Source of the DNA: Flavobacteriales bacterium
GTDB taxonomy: Bacteria > Bacteroidota > Bacteroidia > Flavobacteriales_D > Sanyastnellaceae
Assembly: GCA_020437755.1 (NCBI GenBank)
Contig: JAGQVX010000003.1
Location: forward strand, 1-64,000
Length of the DNA: 64,000 bases
Direction of reading: 5' to 3'
Each line of letters starts with the position of its first letter. The stretch's first letter is position 1. Under the pieces are notes generated by a model, which was not told where the DNA came from, ran no database searches, and saw only the letters and a program-made list of their open reading frames with translations. Made by a program: the position numbers and the translations under genes. Positions 9,486 through 18,162 of this stretch are shown here, in pieces.

Positions 9486-9495
9486 TCGTCAAATG
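9481..9495 (-). repeat. CATTTG mini-hairpin at a start codon (stem GAC/GTC)
   Basis: On the minus strand this reads CATTTGACGAATGTC. The ATG inside the 3' arm region (9485-9483) is the start of the MacB-like permease, so the element spans the translation start. Confidence 0.7.
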
Positions 9496-9496
9496 T

Positions 9497-10297
9497 TTAC
9501 AGCGTTTCCAGCAGTTCGAGAAGATGGTCGATGGGAATGATCGAAGCCAGTCCGGAGTTTTCTTCAAATGTAATGCGCGGCCTGCGTGTTTGTTGGCTCA
9601 CGGCTGTGTCACGGTAGGGGATGTACGAGCGAACTACTCCAATAAGCGCAGATTTCTTGTTTTGAACCGTGCCATGAACCGAGACAGCGTCGGGTTTTGC
9701 GAATACCGGTCCGCCGCTATTTCCCGGAAATACAAAAACATCACAAAGGAAATCCTGCTTATGGCCATCATAAGAATCTCTAATGCGTGCAATGGAACCG
9801 GAGCGCAGAATGACATACTGCTTATCCTCGTCCAGGATGCCCATGGGATAGCCAAGGGCGAAAACGCCGTCGCCTTCGGATATGCCATTCTCTTGCATTT
9901 GGGGCAAGGTCAGTGCGTGCTCATCCGAACGAATGAAAAAAGTCTTTGCTCCCTGTTCGCCGATGGCTTTCATGTTCAATTCCAGGACCGCCAAATCGAT
10001 TTTAGGGTCGGAATGGCCTTTCCATTTGAATTTACCCGGCTCGTTTTGAAGTGTGATGGGCAGGTCGATAGCCTTTTCTTGTTGGCGTGGGTTAAACCGG
10101 AGGAACATTTGGTTGAGTGAACCAAAAACATGCTTGTTGGATACAAGGAATACCCGGTATTTCTTTTGGCCTTGTGCCGTGGTTTCAATAAACTGACCGA
10201 ATAAGAATCCGGTGCCTACCCAGCGCTTGGTATTGTCAGGGCCCGGCTTGCCAATAGCCACTACTGCATCAAATACGTTCGGGTGAATCAGAGCCAT
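9497..10297 (-). CDS. Trypsin-like serine protease (S1/Do-like fold), cytosolic
   Basis: The 266-residue protein has a chymotrypsin-fold triad: His in VSNKHVFG (about residue 56), Asp in PKIDLAVLEL (about 100), and Ser in FPGNSGGPVF (about 195). There is no signal peptide and no PDZ domain, which sets it apart from DegP/HtrA; it begins directly with MALIHPNVFDAVVAIGKP. The substrate is unknown. It lies 11 bp upstream of the MacB-like permease on the same strand and may be co-transcribed with it. Confidence 0.85.
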   Translation of the reverse strand: MALIHPNVFDAVVAIGKPGPDNTKRWVGTGFLFGQFIETTAQGQKKYRVFLVSNKHVFGSLNQMFLRFNPRQQEKAIDLPITLQNEPGKFKWKGHSDPKIDLAVLELNMKAIGEQGAKTFFIRSDEHALTLPQMQENGISEGDGVFALGYPMGILDEDKQYVILRSGSIARIRDSYDGHKQDFLCDVFVFPGNSGGPVFAKPDAVSVHGTVQNKKSALIGVVRSYIPYRDTAVSQQTRRPRITFEENSGLASIIPIDHLLELLETL

Positions 10298-10312
10298 GAG
10301 AAGGATTTAGGG

Positions 10313-10320
10313 CAAATATA
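10313..10320 (-). promoter_or_regulatory. Promoter -7 box for the serine protease
   Basis: The minus-strand bases TATATTTG match TAnnTTTG exactly and end 15 bp before the ATG at 10297. A TTC rather than TTG stands 19 bp upstream. Confidence 0.5.
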
Positions 10321-10559
10321 TGGGTTAAGGCGATGCGGAGAAGTCAATTAATCTTAAGTCGGGACTTGATGGATGAATGGCTTCGAAATTGGCGCAAGGG
10401 ATGAGGATAAAGCTGCACAGGTGGTAAATCGTCCGGAACGTGAACAAAGCAATGGTTTTGTGGAAATGTAAACTCCAATATCGCCCTGTTTTGAAGATTT
10501 ATATCGTATTTTCGCGCGAGATTTCAACGAGTTAAGAACCGCAAAAAACACGACACAAC

Positions 10560-12830
10560 ATGGCATTTGACATAGCAATGATCAAAGAGGTTTATGAGCG
10601 TATGCCGGGACGAATTGAACGGGCCCGTCAAATCCTCAATAAGCCACTCACACTTTCGGAGAAAATCCTTTACACACACCTTTGGCAGGGAGATCCCTCC
10701 GAGGCCTATACCCGTGGTGGGTCATATGTGGATTTTGCGCCGGATAGAGTTGCTATGCAAGACGCCACAGCTCAAATGGCTTTGTTGCAGTTCATGCAGG
10801 CCGGTCGTGCGAAAACAGCTGTTCCATCTACTGTGCATTGTGATCACTTGATTCAGGCTCGTGTTGGAGCGGATACCGATTTGCAGGAGTCGATCAACAA
10901 GAACAATGAAGTCTTCAATTTTCTGGAATCGGTTTCCAATAAGTATGGAATCGGTTTCTGGAAGCCAGGTGCGGGAATTATCCACCAGGTGGTTCTGGAG
11001 AACTATGCCTTTCCGGGAGGTATGATGATAGGAACCGATAGCCACACGGTGAACGCCGGAGGACTGGGCATGGTTGCAATTGGAGTAGGAGGAGCAGATG
11101 CTGTAGATGTTATGGCAGGTATGGCCTGGGAGCTTAAGTTTCCGAAACTGATTGGGGTAAAGCTTACAGGAAAGCTCAATGGCTGGGCATCCGCCAAAGA
11201 TGTTATCCTTAAAGTGGCAGGAATCCTCACCGTCAAGGGTGGAACCGGCTGCATCGTTGAATATTTTGGCGACGGTGCTGAGGCTTTATCGTGCACCGGA
11301 AAGGGAACCATTTGCAACATGGGTGCAGAGATCGGAGCCACCACTTCGACGTTTGGCTACGACGACAGCATGGCTCGATACCTGAGGTCGACAGGTCGTC
11401 CTGATGTAGCTGAAGCTGCCGATGCGGTGCGTGAACACCTTACCGGAGACGCAGAAGTATACGCGCATCCGGAGAAGTACTTCGATCAGGTGATTGAAAT
11501 CAATTTGTCAGACCTGGAGCCGCACCTGAACGGACCGTTTTCACCGGATATTGCTACTCCTATTTCGGAAATGGCTGAGCGCGCGCGCAAGGAGGGATGG
11601 CCACTGAAAGTCGAGTACGGACTTATTGGTTCATGTACCAACTCGTCGTACGAGGATATCAGCCGTTCGGCGAGTATTGCAGAATCGGCGCTTGAGCAAG
11701 GCATTGTTCCTAAAGCTCAACTCACCATCACTCCGGGATCGGAGCAGGTACGTTATACGATAGAACGCGATGGGTTTATTGATACGTTCGATAAGCTGGG
11801 CGCCAGCGTCTTTGCCAACGCATGTGGACCATGTATTGGTCAGTGGGCTCGAAGCGGGGCGGAGAAACAAGAAAAAAACACCATTGTGCATTCGTTCAAT
11901 CGAAACTTTGCGAAACGCGCTGATGGTAACCCAAATACCCACGCATTTGTGGGATCACCCGAATTGGTAACGGCTCTTGCCATTGCCGGAGATTTGGGAT
12001 TCAATCCAATGAAGGACAAGCTGGTCAACAGCAAAGGAGAAGAGGTTATGCTCAAAGAGCCTGCGGGATTGGAATTGCCTGCTCAAGGCTTTGCCGTTGA
12101 GGATCGCGGATACCAGGAGCCGGCTGCTGATGGCTCGGGTGTTGTGGTGCATGTGAAGGAAGGTTCTGAGCGCTTGCAATTGCTTACCCCTTTTGACGCA
12201 TGGGACGGAAAGAATATCACAGGTGCTCGACTTTTGATTAAAGCACAAGGCAAATGCACAACCGACCACATTTCGATGGCCGGACCGTGGTTGCGTTACC
12301 GTGGTCACCTCGACAATATTTCAAACAATACCCTTACCGGAGCGGTGAATGCCTTTAATGGTGAGACCAATTCGGTGAAAAATCAACTTACCGGAGGTTA
12401 CGGTGAAGTTCCTGCTACGCAGCGTGAATACAAAGCGGCAGGTATCCCAACCATTGTAGTGGGAGACCATAACTACGGTGAAGGATCTTCTCGTGAGCAC
12501 GCAGCTATGCAGCCTCGTCACCTGGGTATTCGTGCTGTATTGGTAAAATCTTTTGCTCGAATCCATGAGACCAATCTCAAGAAGCAAGGAATGCTGGGAT
12601 TGACTTTCCAAAACGAAAGTGATTACGACAAAATCAAGGAGGACGATACCATCAACTTCCTTGATCTCGATGCGTTTGCGCCGGGAAAACCATTGAACAT
12701 TGAGTTTGTGCATGCCGATGGTTCGAAGGATGTGATTGTTGCCAATCACACGTACAACGAGCAGCAAATCGAGTGGTTCAAGGCCGGTGGTGCGTTGAAT
12801 CTGATTCGTATGGGTCTGGCAAAAGGCTAA
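10560..12830 (+). CDS. acn: Aconitate hydratase (mitochondrial-type)
   Basis: Aconitase interconverts citrate and isocitrate in the TCA cycle using a [4Fe-4S] cluster. The 756-residue length and the opening [21 protein letters not shown] match the mitochondrial-type branch found in Bacteroidota. Cluster cysteines are in [10 protein letters not shown] and in ACGPCIGQW. The substrate-binding region [21 protein letters not shown] and the C-terminal swivel motif [14 protein letters not shown] are intact. The 262 bp upstream contain no gene and no recognisable RNA. Isocitrate dehydrogenase is encoded separately near 54 kb. Confidence 0.97.
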   Translation: MAFDIAMIKEVYERMPGRIERARQILNKPLTLSEKILYTHLWQGDPSEAYTRGGSYVDFAPDRVAMQDATAQMALLQFMQAGRAKTAVPSTVHCDHLIQARVGADTDLQESINKNNEVFNFLESVSNKYGIGFWKPGAGIIHQVVLENYAFPGGMMIGTDSHTVNAGGLGMVAIGVGGADAVDVMAGMAWELKFPKLIGVKLTGKLNGWASAKDVILKVAGILTVKGGTGCIVEYFGDGAEALSCTGKGTICNMGAEIGATTSTFGYDDSMARYLRSTGRPDVAEAADAVREHLTGDAEVYAHPEKYFDQVIEINLSDLEPHLNGPFSPDIATPISEMAERARKEGWPLKVEYGLIGSCTNSSYEDISRSASIAESALEQGIVPKAQLTITPGSEQVRYTIERDGFIDTFDKLGASVFANACGPCIGQWARSGAEKQEKNTIVHSFNRNFAKRADGNPNTHAFVGSPELVTALAIAGDLGFNPMKDKLVNSKGEEVMLKEPAGLELPAQGFAVEDRGYQEPAADGSGVVVHVKEGSERLQLLTPFDAWDGKNITGARLLIKAQGKCTTDHISMAGPWLRYRGHLDNISNNTLTGAVNAFNGETNSVKNQLTGGYGEVPATQREYKAAGIPTIVVGDHNYGEGSSREHAAMQPRHLGIRAVLVKSFARIHETNLKKQGMLGLTFQNESDYDKIKEDDTINFLDLDAFAPGKPLNIEFVHADGSKDVIVANHTYNEQQIEWFKAGGALNLIRMGLAKG

Positions 12831-12932
12831 GTCGCTGCACATAATTGTACTCCCTCTCCTTAATGGGAGGATGGGGGATCATGACAGATGATGGATTCAG
12901 TCAATGGATTCGATCGCATTAATTATCCATGA

Positions 12933-13655
12933 ATGAAAAGGTTCAATGGAAAGTCGGCCGCTGCCATAGTAGTGCTGATTTTCTTATTGGTCGTTCTGGC
13001 ACTCACTAAAAAGTATTGGTGGACCATGGTTGATTCTGATCCAGGAAAAAGCGCCGGTGAATCTGCGCTCGAAAGTGGGGTCGGTGATGCTCATTCCCGA
13101 TTGATGCTTGCGTTGCGTGCATTAGGGTACGGAGATTCGCTACCGGGCAAGATCATGCTGGTTGCCTTTAAAGAGGAGCGGGTGCTTCAAGTATATGTCA
13201 AAGATGTGAAGGGCGTTCGCTTGCTGAAGGCGTATCCGTTCACGGCCTATAGTGGAATACTGGGCCCCAAGTTGAAGGAGGGGGATAAACAAATTCCCGA
13301 AGGTATTTATGAGGTGGAGTACTTGAATCCGAATAGCAAGTATCATCTGTCGATGAAAATCGACTATCCGAATGCCTTTGATAAATCGAAAACCACGTTT
13401 TCGGACTACGCCGATATGGGAGGAGATATTTTCATTCACGGAAAGGCGGCCACTATTGGATGCATTCCCATTGGCGATGAGGCGATTGAAGAAGTGTATT
13501 TACTCACTCAGCACGCTTTGAAGCATGGTGTGAGAGTCATCATCAGTCCTCGGGATTTTCGAGTGAATTCTCAGTATCCTGTCATTGAGGGGATTCTATG
13601 GGAAGAGGAACTGTATGACTCACTGGTTGAAGTGTTGCGGGAAATTCCATATTGA
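12933..13655 (+). CDS. L,D-transpeptidase family protein (YkuD domain)
   Basis: YkuD enzymes form or exchange peptide cross-links in peptidoglycan through an active-site cysteine. This 240-residue protein has an N-terminal signal/anchor helix (AAIVVLIFLLVVLALTKKYW). The catalytic signature is FIHGKAATIGCIPIGDEAI near residue 168, with the conserved His and Cys. It belongs to the short variant annotated as murein L,D-transpeptidase catalytic-domain proteins. It stands alone between aconitase and a small membrane protein; specificity cannot be told from the sequence. Confidence 0.88.
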   Translation: MKRFNGKSAAAIVVLIFLLVVLALTKKYWWTMVDSDPGKSAGESALESGVGDAHSRLMLALRALGYGDSLPGKIMLVAFKEERVLQVYVKDVKGVRLLKAYPFTAYSGILGPKLKEGDKQIPEGIYEVEYLNPNSKYHLSMKIDYPNAFDKSKTTFSDYADMGGDIFIHGKAATIGCIPIGDEAIEEVYLLTQHALKHGVRVIISPRDFRVNSQYPVIEGILWEEELYDSLVEVLREIPY

Positions 13656-13725
13656 TTTGTGGTGTGACACATGGATTGATAATCCTATCTTGACTGGCAT
13701 ATAAACACCAAAACACAAACTTCTT

Positions 13726-14211
13726 ATGAGGAAAGTCGCCAAATTAATAAGTCAGCTAGGATATGCATTCCTGTTGTTAGGTGTTGTGGGAAATGCGATA
13801 TCGTTTTTCGCCGGAAGATTACATAACCTCGCTGAGTCCTTGTTTGGAAGTACAGTCATTTTGATTGGAGCCATCTCTACCTATTGGTATATGGCTCACG
13901 TTGAAGGTCAATTGGATGGTGCAAGAATAAAAGACGACGTCCTCGATGAGATCGTGGTGAAGAAAAAAGTAGGAATAAAACCCTTCTATCGGAGCTTGGG
14001 ACTGGCCATGCTTATTACGGGCTTCTGTTTGACGGCAATGGGATTTATTACGCTTCTGGTAGGTGTTAGAATGGCTAATGGTCAGCAGCACTATGGAATG
14101 TTTATCGTTGCGCTTACTTTTCTCCTGATCGGTTTGGCGCCAATCGTTTATTGGATTCTTTCGCGAAAGGCGCTAAAACAAGGCATTGTAGAGGAAAGTG
14201 GTACATTCTAA
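13726..14211 (+). CDS. Small four-helix membrane protein, unknown function
   Basis: The 161-residue protein is not assignable to a family by eye. Four hydrophobic segments are visible: around residues 9-28 (LGYAFLLLGVVGNAISFFAG), 38-56, 88-112 (LGLAMLITGFCLTAMGFITLL) and 120-146. A charged loop lies between the second and third. It begins with an ATG 70 bp after the L,D-transpeptidase stop. A near-consensus -7 box (TATCTTGA) lies upstream. It may be an accessory membrane protein, but no partner is indicated. Confidence 0.75.
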   Translation: MRKVAKLISQLGYAFLLLGVVGNAISFFAGRLHNLAESLFGSTVILIGAISTYWYMAHVEGQLDGARIKDDVLDEIVVKKKVGIKPFYRSLGLAMLITGFCLTAMGFITLLVGVRMANGQQHYGMFIVALTFLLIGLAPIVYWILSRKALKQGIVEESGTF

Positions 14212-14338
14212 GCAGGCATAGACTGCGTGAATTTTATATTTTGTCGGTAACCGAACTTTGCCAGTCAGAAATGATTTTTTCCGCGAGGAAACACGTTTAT
14301 ATAACCATTGAGTATTGCATATCGAAATTGTGATAGCC

Positions 14339-15139
14339 ATGAAAAATTCGAAATTCAACTATATCCTACTATCCATTGGCATCACCTTGATGATTGGTTC
14401 GTGTAAAAAGGATGAACCTACTGCTCCTGAAACTAATTTTACTTCGGATTGGGAGTTGCTGTGGGCTGATGAATTTGAAGGTGATTCGGTAGATACGGAG
14501 GCATGGATTATTTATGATACACCAAAGGATATCACTTCGCGCACCGGACGGCCTGAAAATTTGCGGATTGAAAATGGAATCTTGATCATGGAATTGCACG
14601 AGGAACTGCACAACGGGATGCAGTTCACCGGATCCGAAATTGCATCCAAGGAATTCACGTTATACGGCAGGTATGAATGTCGAGCTAAACTGCCTCAGGC
14701 TCCGCGCGCTTGGTGCGCGTTTTGGACGCTAGGGGATTTTGGTGGATACGGTGCATGGCCCTTGTGTGGTGAGGTGGATATTCTCGAATACTGGGGGTAC
14801 AATGATTTGTCGTGGTACACCAATATTCACACAGCCTATTCCAATTGGCAAAACAACGTTGATCGTGACAATCACTATCGCATGTCAACTTCGGAAGATC
14901 TTGATGCGTTCCATGTTTATGCTATGGAATGGTATCCGGATCGCCTGGAGTTCTTTGTGGATGATGTGGCATACTGGACTTACTATAAGATCGACGATAA
15001 CCCCATAACCTGGCCATTTGATCAGCATATGCAAGTGTTGTTCATGATGTACGCAGCTCCCAACTGGGTGGGTACTGATGAAGATCTGCCCTCACAGTTT
15101 CAAGTAGATTACGTGAGGGTTTATGGACCTCCTCAATAG
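14339..15139 (+). CDS. Glycoside hydrolase family 16 lipoprotein
   Basis: GH16 enzymes cut beta-1,3 or beta-1,4 glucans and galactans with retention. The start chosen gives MKNSKFNYILLSIGITLMIGSCKK, an SPII signal with lipobox IGSC; an in-frame Met at 14315 would add 8 unneeded residues. The domain opens with WELLWADEFEGDSVDTEAW, and the catalytic signature is GEVDILEYWGYN, with both Glu residues and the central Asp present. It lies outside the main glucan locus, with no sugar genes nearby. The substrate (laminarin, agar or other) cannot be fixed from sequence. Confidence 0.9.
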   Translation: MKNSKFNYILLSIGITLMIGSCKKDEPTAPETNFTSDWELLWADEFEGDSVDTEAWIIYDTPKDITSRTGRPENLRIENGILIMELHEELHNGMQFTGSEIASKEFTLYGRYECRAKLPQAPRAWCAFWTLGDFGGYGAWPLCGEVDILEYWGYNDLSWYTNIHTAYSNWQNNVDRDNHYRMSTSEDLDAFHVYAMEWYPDRLEFFVDDVAYWTYYKIDDNPITWPFDQHMQVLFMMYAAPNWVGTDEDLPSQFQVDYVRVYGPPQ

Positions 15140-15188
15140 GGCTCTTTCTATTGATGGTATATGGCTATTTATTGGAGAATGGATTAAC

Positions 15189-15203
15189 CATTTGCTGAAT
15201 AGC
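15189..15203 (+). repeat. CATTTG mini-hairpin, intergenic copy (stem GCT/AGC)
   Basis: CATTTGCTGAATAGC lies between two convergent genes. The same stem variant recurs on the other strand at 52676-52690. Confidence 0.7.
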
Positions 15204-15256
15204 AGAGCAAAAAAAAGGAGGACAAACCGCCCCCCTTTACTAATCTATTCTCAACG

Positions 15257-15889
15257 TCAGAACTGAAATCCAAAATAAATCCGGAATCGCTGAAAGTCTT
15301 TGAGGCCCGGTTTTTCGGCTTCTGAGCTGCGGAATCCCACTTTGCCCATGGTCGATTCCACACCTATCAGCAGCGTGTCATAGCGGTATTTCGCTCCGAA
15401 AGCATACAAGGGCACCCCTGAGTAAGCCAACCCTTCTTCGAGTCCTTGCGAGAACCCAAAGGACCAAATTGGATCCACATTGGCATACACTGATACGTCC
15501 ATTTCCGGCGCCAGATTCACGGTAACCTGTGGTCCGATTTTCAATAGATGCCACTCCACAATCCCGGTGAGTGTGCTATCGGTCATTTTTCGGTAGTAAT
15601 TGGCCTGCAGCCAATTGGCATTCAACCCAACCCGGAAGTTTTTCATGGGATCACCAACGTAGAAATTGTTGGTAAGCTCCACACCAAATCCGGTGCCCTG
15701 ATTGAATCCATCGAGATTTACACCTCCAATAGGTACCCCGAATGTAACGGCAAAGCTATTGTTCACCGATCTGGGGTCCTTTTCGGTGTCATGAACAGCA
15801 GTTTCGTTTACAGCGGTCTGCGTGTTTTGAGCAAAAGTAGAGTAGGAGAAAGCAGCAGCCAGAATTACAAGAAGTGATTTCTTCATCAT
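15257..15889 (-). CDS. Outer-membrane beta-barrel protein, unknown
   Basis: The 210-residue protein has an SPI signal (MMKKSLLVILAAAFSYSTFAQ) and a body of alternating amphipathic strands. It ends in FRIYFGFQF, the aromatic C-terminus expected of an outer-membrane barrel of about eight strands. The start is placed at MMKK because the upstream in-frame extension (to 16042) lacks any signal character and would bury the signal peptide. No specific family is recognised. It converges with the GH16 gene across a 117-bp gap with a weak imperfect hairpin. Confidence 0.75.
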   Translation of the reverse strand: MMKKSLLVILAAAFSYSTFAQNTQTAVNETAVHDTEKDPRSVNNSFAVTFGVPIGGVNLDGFNQGTGFGVELTNNFYVGDPMKNFRVGLNANWLQANYYRKMTDSTLTGIVEWHLLKIGPQVTVNLAPEMDVSVYANVDPIWSFGFSQGLEEGLAYSGVPLYAFGAKYRYDTLLIGVESTMGKVGFRSSEAEKPGLKDFQRFRIYFGFQF

Positions 15890-16099
15890 GTGCGTTTTAA
15901 GATTCATAACAACCGCCGCATGATTTACCTGTTGAGCCTTTTCATCGATACGAAACGTATTCTTCCCGAATCCAGGGTACCAACAACGCGACGGACGGGT
16001 AAAAGACACCGGTTGTTGGAAAGGTTGCACCATTTTCGTCAATTGTGAATTAAACCTACGGCGAAAATGGGCTTATCTTGCGGCCTGGTGAGTCAAGAA

Positions 16100-16768
16100 A
16101 TGAACACTCGGATATGCAAGGATATTGTGCCCTTGACTGTCAATTGCCATGATCAGCAGTTGGTATTGGATCCGTATTGCGGCGTGCACTGGGTGGAACA
16201 AAATACACTCATTGTTTCGGATCTTCATTTGGGGAAATCGGCTCATTTCCGCAAGTATGGGTTACCACTTCCCGGAGCGGTAGGGGATAATAATATGTGG
16301 AATCTGTCCATTTTACTCGATCGTTATCGTCCGCAAAGGGTTTTGTTCTTGGGTGACCTCTTTCACAGTGAGCACAATCATGAATGGGAGCAGTTTCTGG
16401 ATTTACTGGGCAACTATCAGCAATGCCAATGGCTTTTGGTGAAAGGTAACCATGATGTACTGGATACTCATCTGTATGAGTCGGGGGTGTTGCAAGTTGT
16501 GAATACGTTGCAAGACGGACCATTCTACTTTGCGCATGATCCCGAGGAATTGGACAAAGAGCAAGGTTATGGAATGGCGGGGCACATTCATCCTTGTGTT
16601 CGGTTAATGGGCAAAGCCAATCAGAGTTTGCGTTTGAAGTGCTTTTGGTTCAATGATGATTTCGCTCTTTTACCTGCATTTGGAACTTTTACAGGAAGTC
16701 ACCGCATCAAGCCAAAACGAACCGATAGGGTGTACGTGATCACGGATACGTCGGTCAGGAAGGTCTAA
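16100..16768 (+). CDS. pdeM: Ligase-associated DNA damage response endonuclease PdeM
   Basis: This calcineurin-like metallophosphoesterase is of the PdeM type, often encoded with a DNA ligase and an exonuclease; those partners are not adjacent here. Metal-binding motifs are SDLHLGKSAHFR, LFLGDLFHSEHNH, VKGNHD and MAGHIHP. The start at 16100 gives 222 residues, the usual length. A Met at 16067 would add 11 residues of poor similarity. The family label rests on the SDLHLGK plus GHxHP pattern and size. Confidence 0.85.
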   Translation: MNTRICKDIVPLTVNCHDQQLVLDPYCGVHWVEQNTLIVSDLHLGKSAHFRKYGLPLPGAVGDNNMWNLSILLDRYRPQRVLFLGDLFHSEHNHEWEQFLDLLGNYQQCQWLLVKGNHDVLDTHLYESGVLQVVNTLQDGPFYFAHDPEELDKEQGYGMAGHIHPCVRLMGKANQSLRLKCFWFNDDFALLPAFGTFTGSHRIKPKRTDRVYVITDTSVRKV

Positions 16769-16790
16769 AACAAAGGGGATTCCACGGCTG

Positions 16791-17177
16791 CTAAGGCTTG
16801 AGTTTTTTCTCGGAAATCAGTTGTCCACGTACATATTTGTACTCAACAATAGGTTGGCCGTTCTCGTTGTAGTCGTACATCGTTCCGTTTTCAAGCCCAC
16901 GCTCGTAGTACTCAATGGATTTGATGTTGCCATTTTCCCAGTAATATTTCCACTCGCCGTGTTCTTTGCCGTTAAGGTAGCTACCGGAGTAGTCAAGTTG
17001 GCCATTGTCGTAGTACAACTCTTCCTTCACCTTTACCTGGTCTGGTCCGCTGGTATAGACCACAACATAGGGTTTTCCATCGGGCCATTTGCGCAACACA
17101 TGTTGCTGCAAATCCACATCCTGCAGGCTCATTGGAAGCAGGAAAAACAGGTGGACGAAAAGGAGCTTTTTAGGCAT
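16791..17177 (-). CDS. MORN-like / YwqK-family repeat protein, exported
   Basis: The 128-residue protein begins with a signal (MPKKLLFVHLFFLLPMSLQ), then about three tandem copies of the YwqK/MORN-variant repeat, with the pattern YYDNGQL-x-GSYLNGKEHGEWKYY. These beta-hairpin repeats are frequent in Bacteroidota secreted proteins and have no enzymatic role by themselves. The upstream open frame to 17438 lacks coding character and was excluded. The gene is divergent from the ECF sigma factor, with 141 bp between starts. Confidence 0.75.
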   Translation of the reverse strand: MPKKLLFVHLFFLLPMSLQDVDLQQHVLRKWPDGKPYVVVYTSGPDQVKVKEELYYDNGQLDYSGSYLNGKEHGEWKYYWENGNIKSIEYYERGLENGTMYDYNENGQPIVEYKYVRGQLISEKKLKP

Positions 17178-17318
17178 CGGGTGTAAGTATTCTATCGGCT
17201 TGTACGGAGTAGTGTCCAAATGGTTATGTAGGAATAATCTGTTCTTATTTGCCGTTACCTTTTTTGAAACCTGCATTATAACGTCGAAACCAAGCTGATT
17301 CTGGAAAATCATCGCAAT

Positions 17319-17852
17319 TTGACTGAAAAGGAGCTGATTGAGCGCGCTCAGCACGACCGGCGGGCCTTCGGAGTGATCTATGAAGCTCATTTTGAAGGTT
17401 TGTTCCGGTTTGTACTCAAGCGTGTTTCCGATCGACAACTGACATCCGATTTAGTGTCGCAAACATTCGTGAAAGCCATGCTGAGCCTGAATACTTACAC
17501 GTATACGGGCGTGCCTATTAAAGCATGGCTGTACCGCATAGCGATCAATGAGGTCAATATGTACTTTCGTGAGAATAAACGTGTGCACCATGTTCAGCTT
17601 TCGGAATCGTTGATTTCCGGGCTGTCACAGGAATTGGAAGAAAGCGGCATTCGCCAAATGCAATTCGAGCGTGTCGTAGCTTCACTCAACACGCTCGAAG
17701 AACAGGAGGTACTGCTTATTGAACTTCGATTTTTCGAAGGGATGCGATTCCGGGAGATGGCTGAAGTTTTGGGAAGTTCTGAAGACGCGGTTAAAATGAA
17801 GACACACCGTGTGCTGAAGCGCTTAAAATCCGTTATTTTGACGCAGGGATGA
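17319..17852 (+). CDS. ECF-type RNA polymerase sigma factor
   Basis: The 177-residue sigma-70-family factor has region 2 (ARAFGVIYEAHFEGLFRFVLKRV through KAWLYRIAINEVNMYFRENKR). Region 4 runs from LEEQEVLLIELRFFEGMRFREMAEVLGSSEDAVKMKTHRVLKRL. The start is TTG at 17319, since no ATG is available in frame near the conserved N-terminus. The stop overlaps the next start as ATGA, so the small membrane protein after it is translationally coupled and is a candidate regulator. Residues around 112 are encoded within a CATTTG mini-hairpin. Confidence 0.92.
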   Translation: MTEKELIERAQHDRRAFGVIYEAHFEGLFRFVLKRVSDRQLTSDLVSQTFVKAMLSLNTYTYTGVPIKAWLYRIAINEVNMYFRENKRVHHVQLSESLISGLSQELEESGIRQMQFERVVASLNTLEEQEVLLIELRFFEGMRFREMAEVLGSSEDAVKMKTHRVLKRLKSVILTQG

Positions 17853-18106
17853 GGAAGTTTGAAGCAGGTAAAAATCAGGATAGTCCTTCAAAGGAGGAGA
17901 TTGATCAGCACCGTGATTTCGGTAAGGTACTGACCAATTATGAGGAAACCTTGTCTCGTTTGCATAAGAAACCCCTCTATAAAGACCCACGAGCATTTCT
18001 GGTTTTGGTCGTTTTTCTGTTGCTGTTATACCTGTTGATTAAAGCCGGCAGCCAGGAAGCACATCATGATGATTCCACCCCTCAGGATACCACTGTTGTG
18101 AGATAG
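17849..18106 (+). CDS. Small single-pass membrane protein coupled to the ECF sigma factor
   Basis: The 85-residue protein has a charged, mostly helical cytoplasmic part (residues 1-47), one membrane helix (AFLVLVVFLLLLYLLIKAG) and a short acidic external tail. By position and 4-bp overlap it may act as an anti-sigma-like partner, but it lacks a recognisable zinc-binding anti-sigma motif. Function is inferred from context only. Confidence 0.7.
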   Translation: MRKFEAGKNQDSPSKEEIDQHRDFGKVLTNYEETLSRLHKKPLYKDPRAFLVLVVFLLLLYLLIKAGSQEAHHDDSTPQDTTVVR

Positions 18107-18162
18107 CAGATGTAACATTTACGCATGGTTTGCGTATATTTAGGTAACCTAATCTGACCAAA

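Noticed and set aside
9524-10120. A 198-codon frame antisense to the serine protease
   Set aside because: The protease has an intact catalytic triad; the antisense frame is a shadow.
10298-10559. The 262-bp gap before aconitase as a possible small gene or RNA
   Set aside because: Only a short leftward frame overlapping the acn start is present, without coding features. No tRNA, riboswitch or strong hairpin was seen.
12843-12871. CTCCC...GGGAG hairpin after aconitase
   Set aside because: The stem is only five pairs and no T run follows, so it was not called a terminator.
15211-15239. Imperfect hairpin AAAGGAGG / CCCCCTTT between convergent genes
   Set aside because: One mismatch in the stem and a poor T tract; it may help end transcription but was not strong enough to list.
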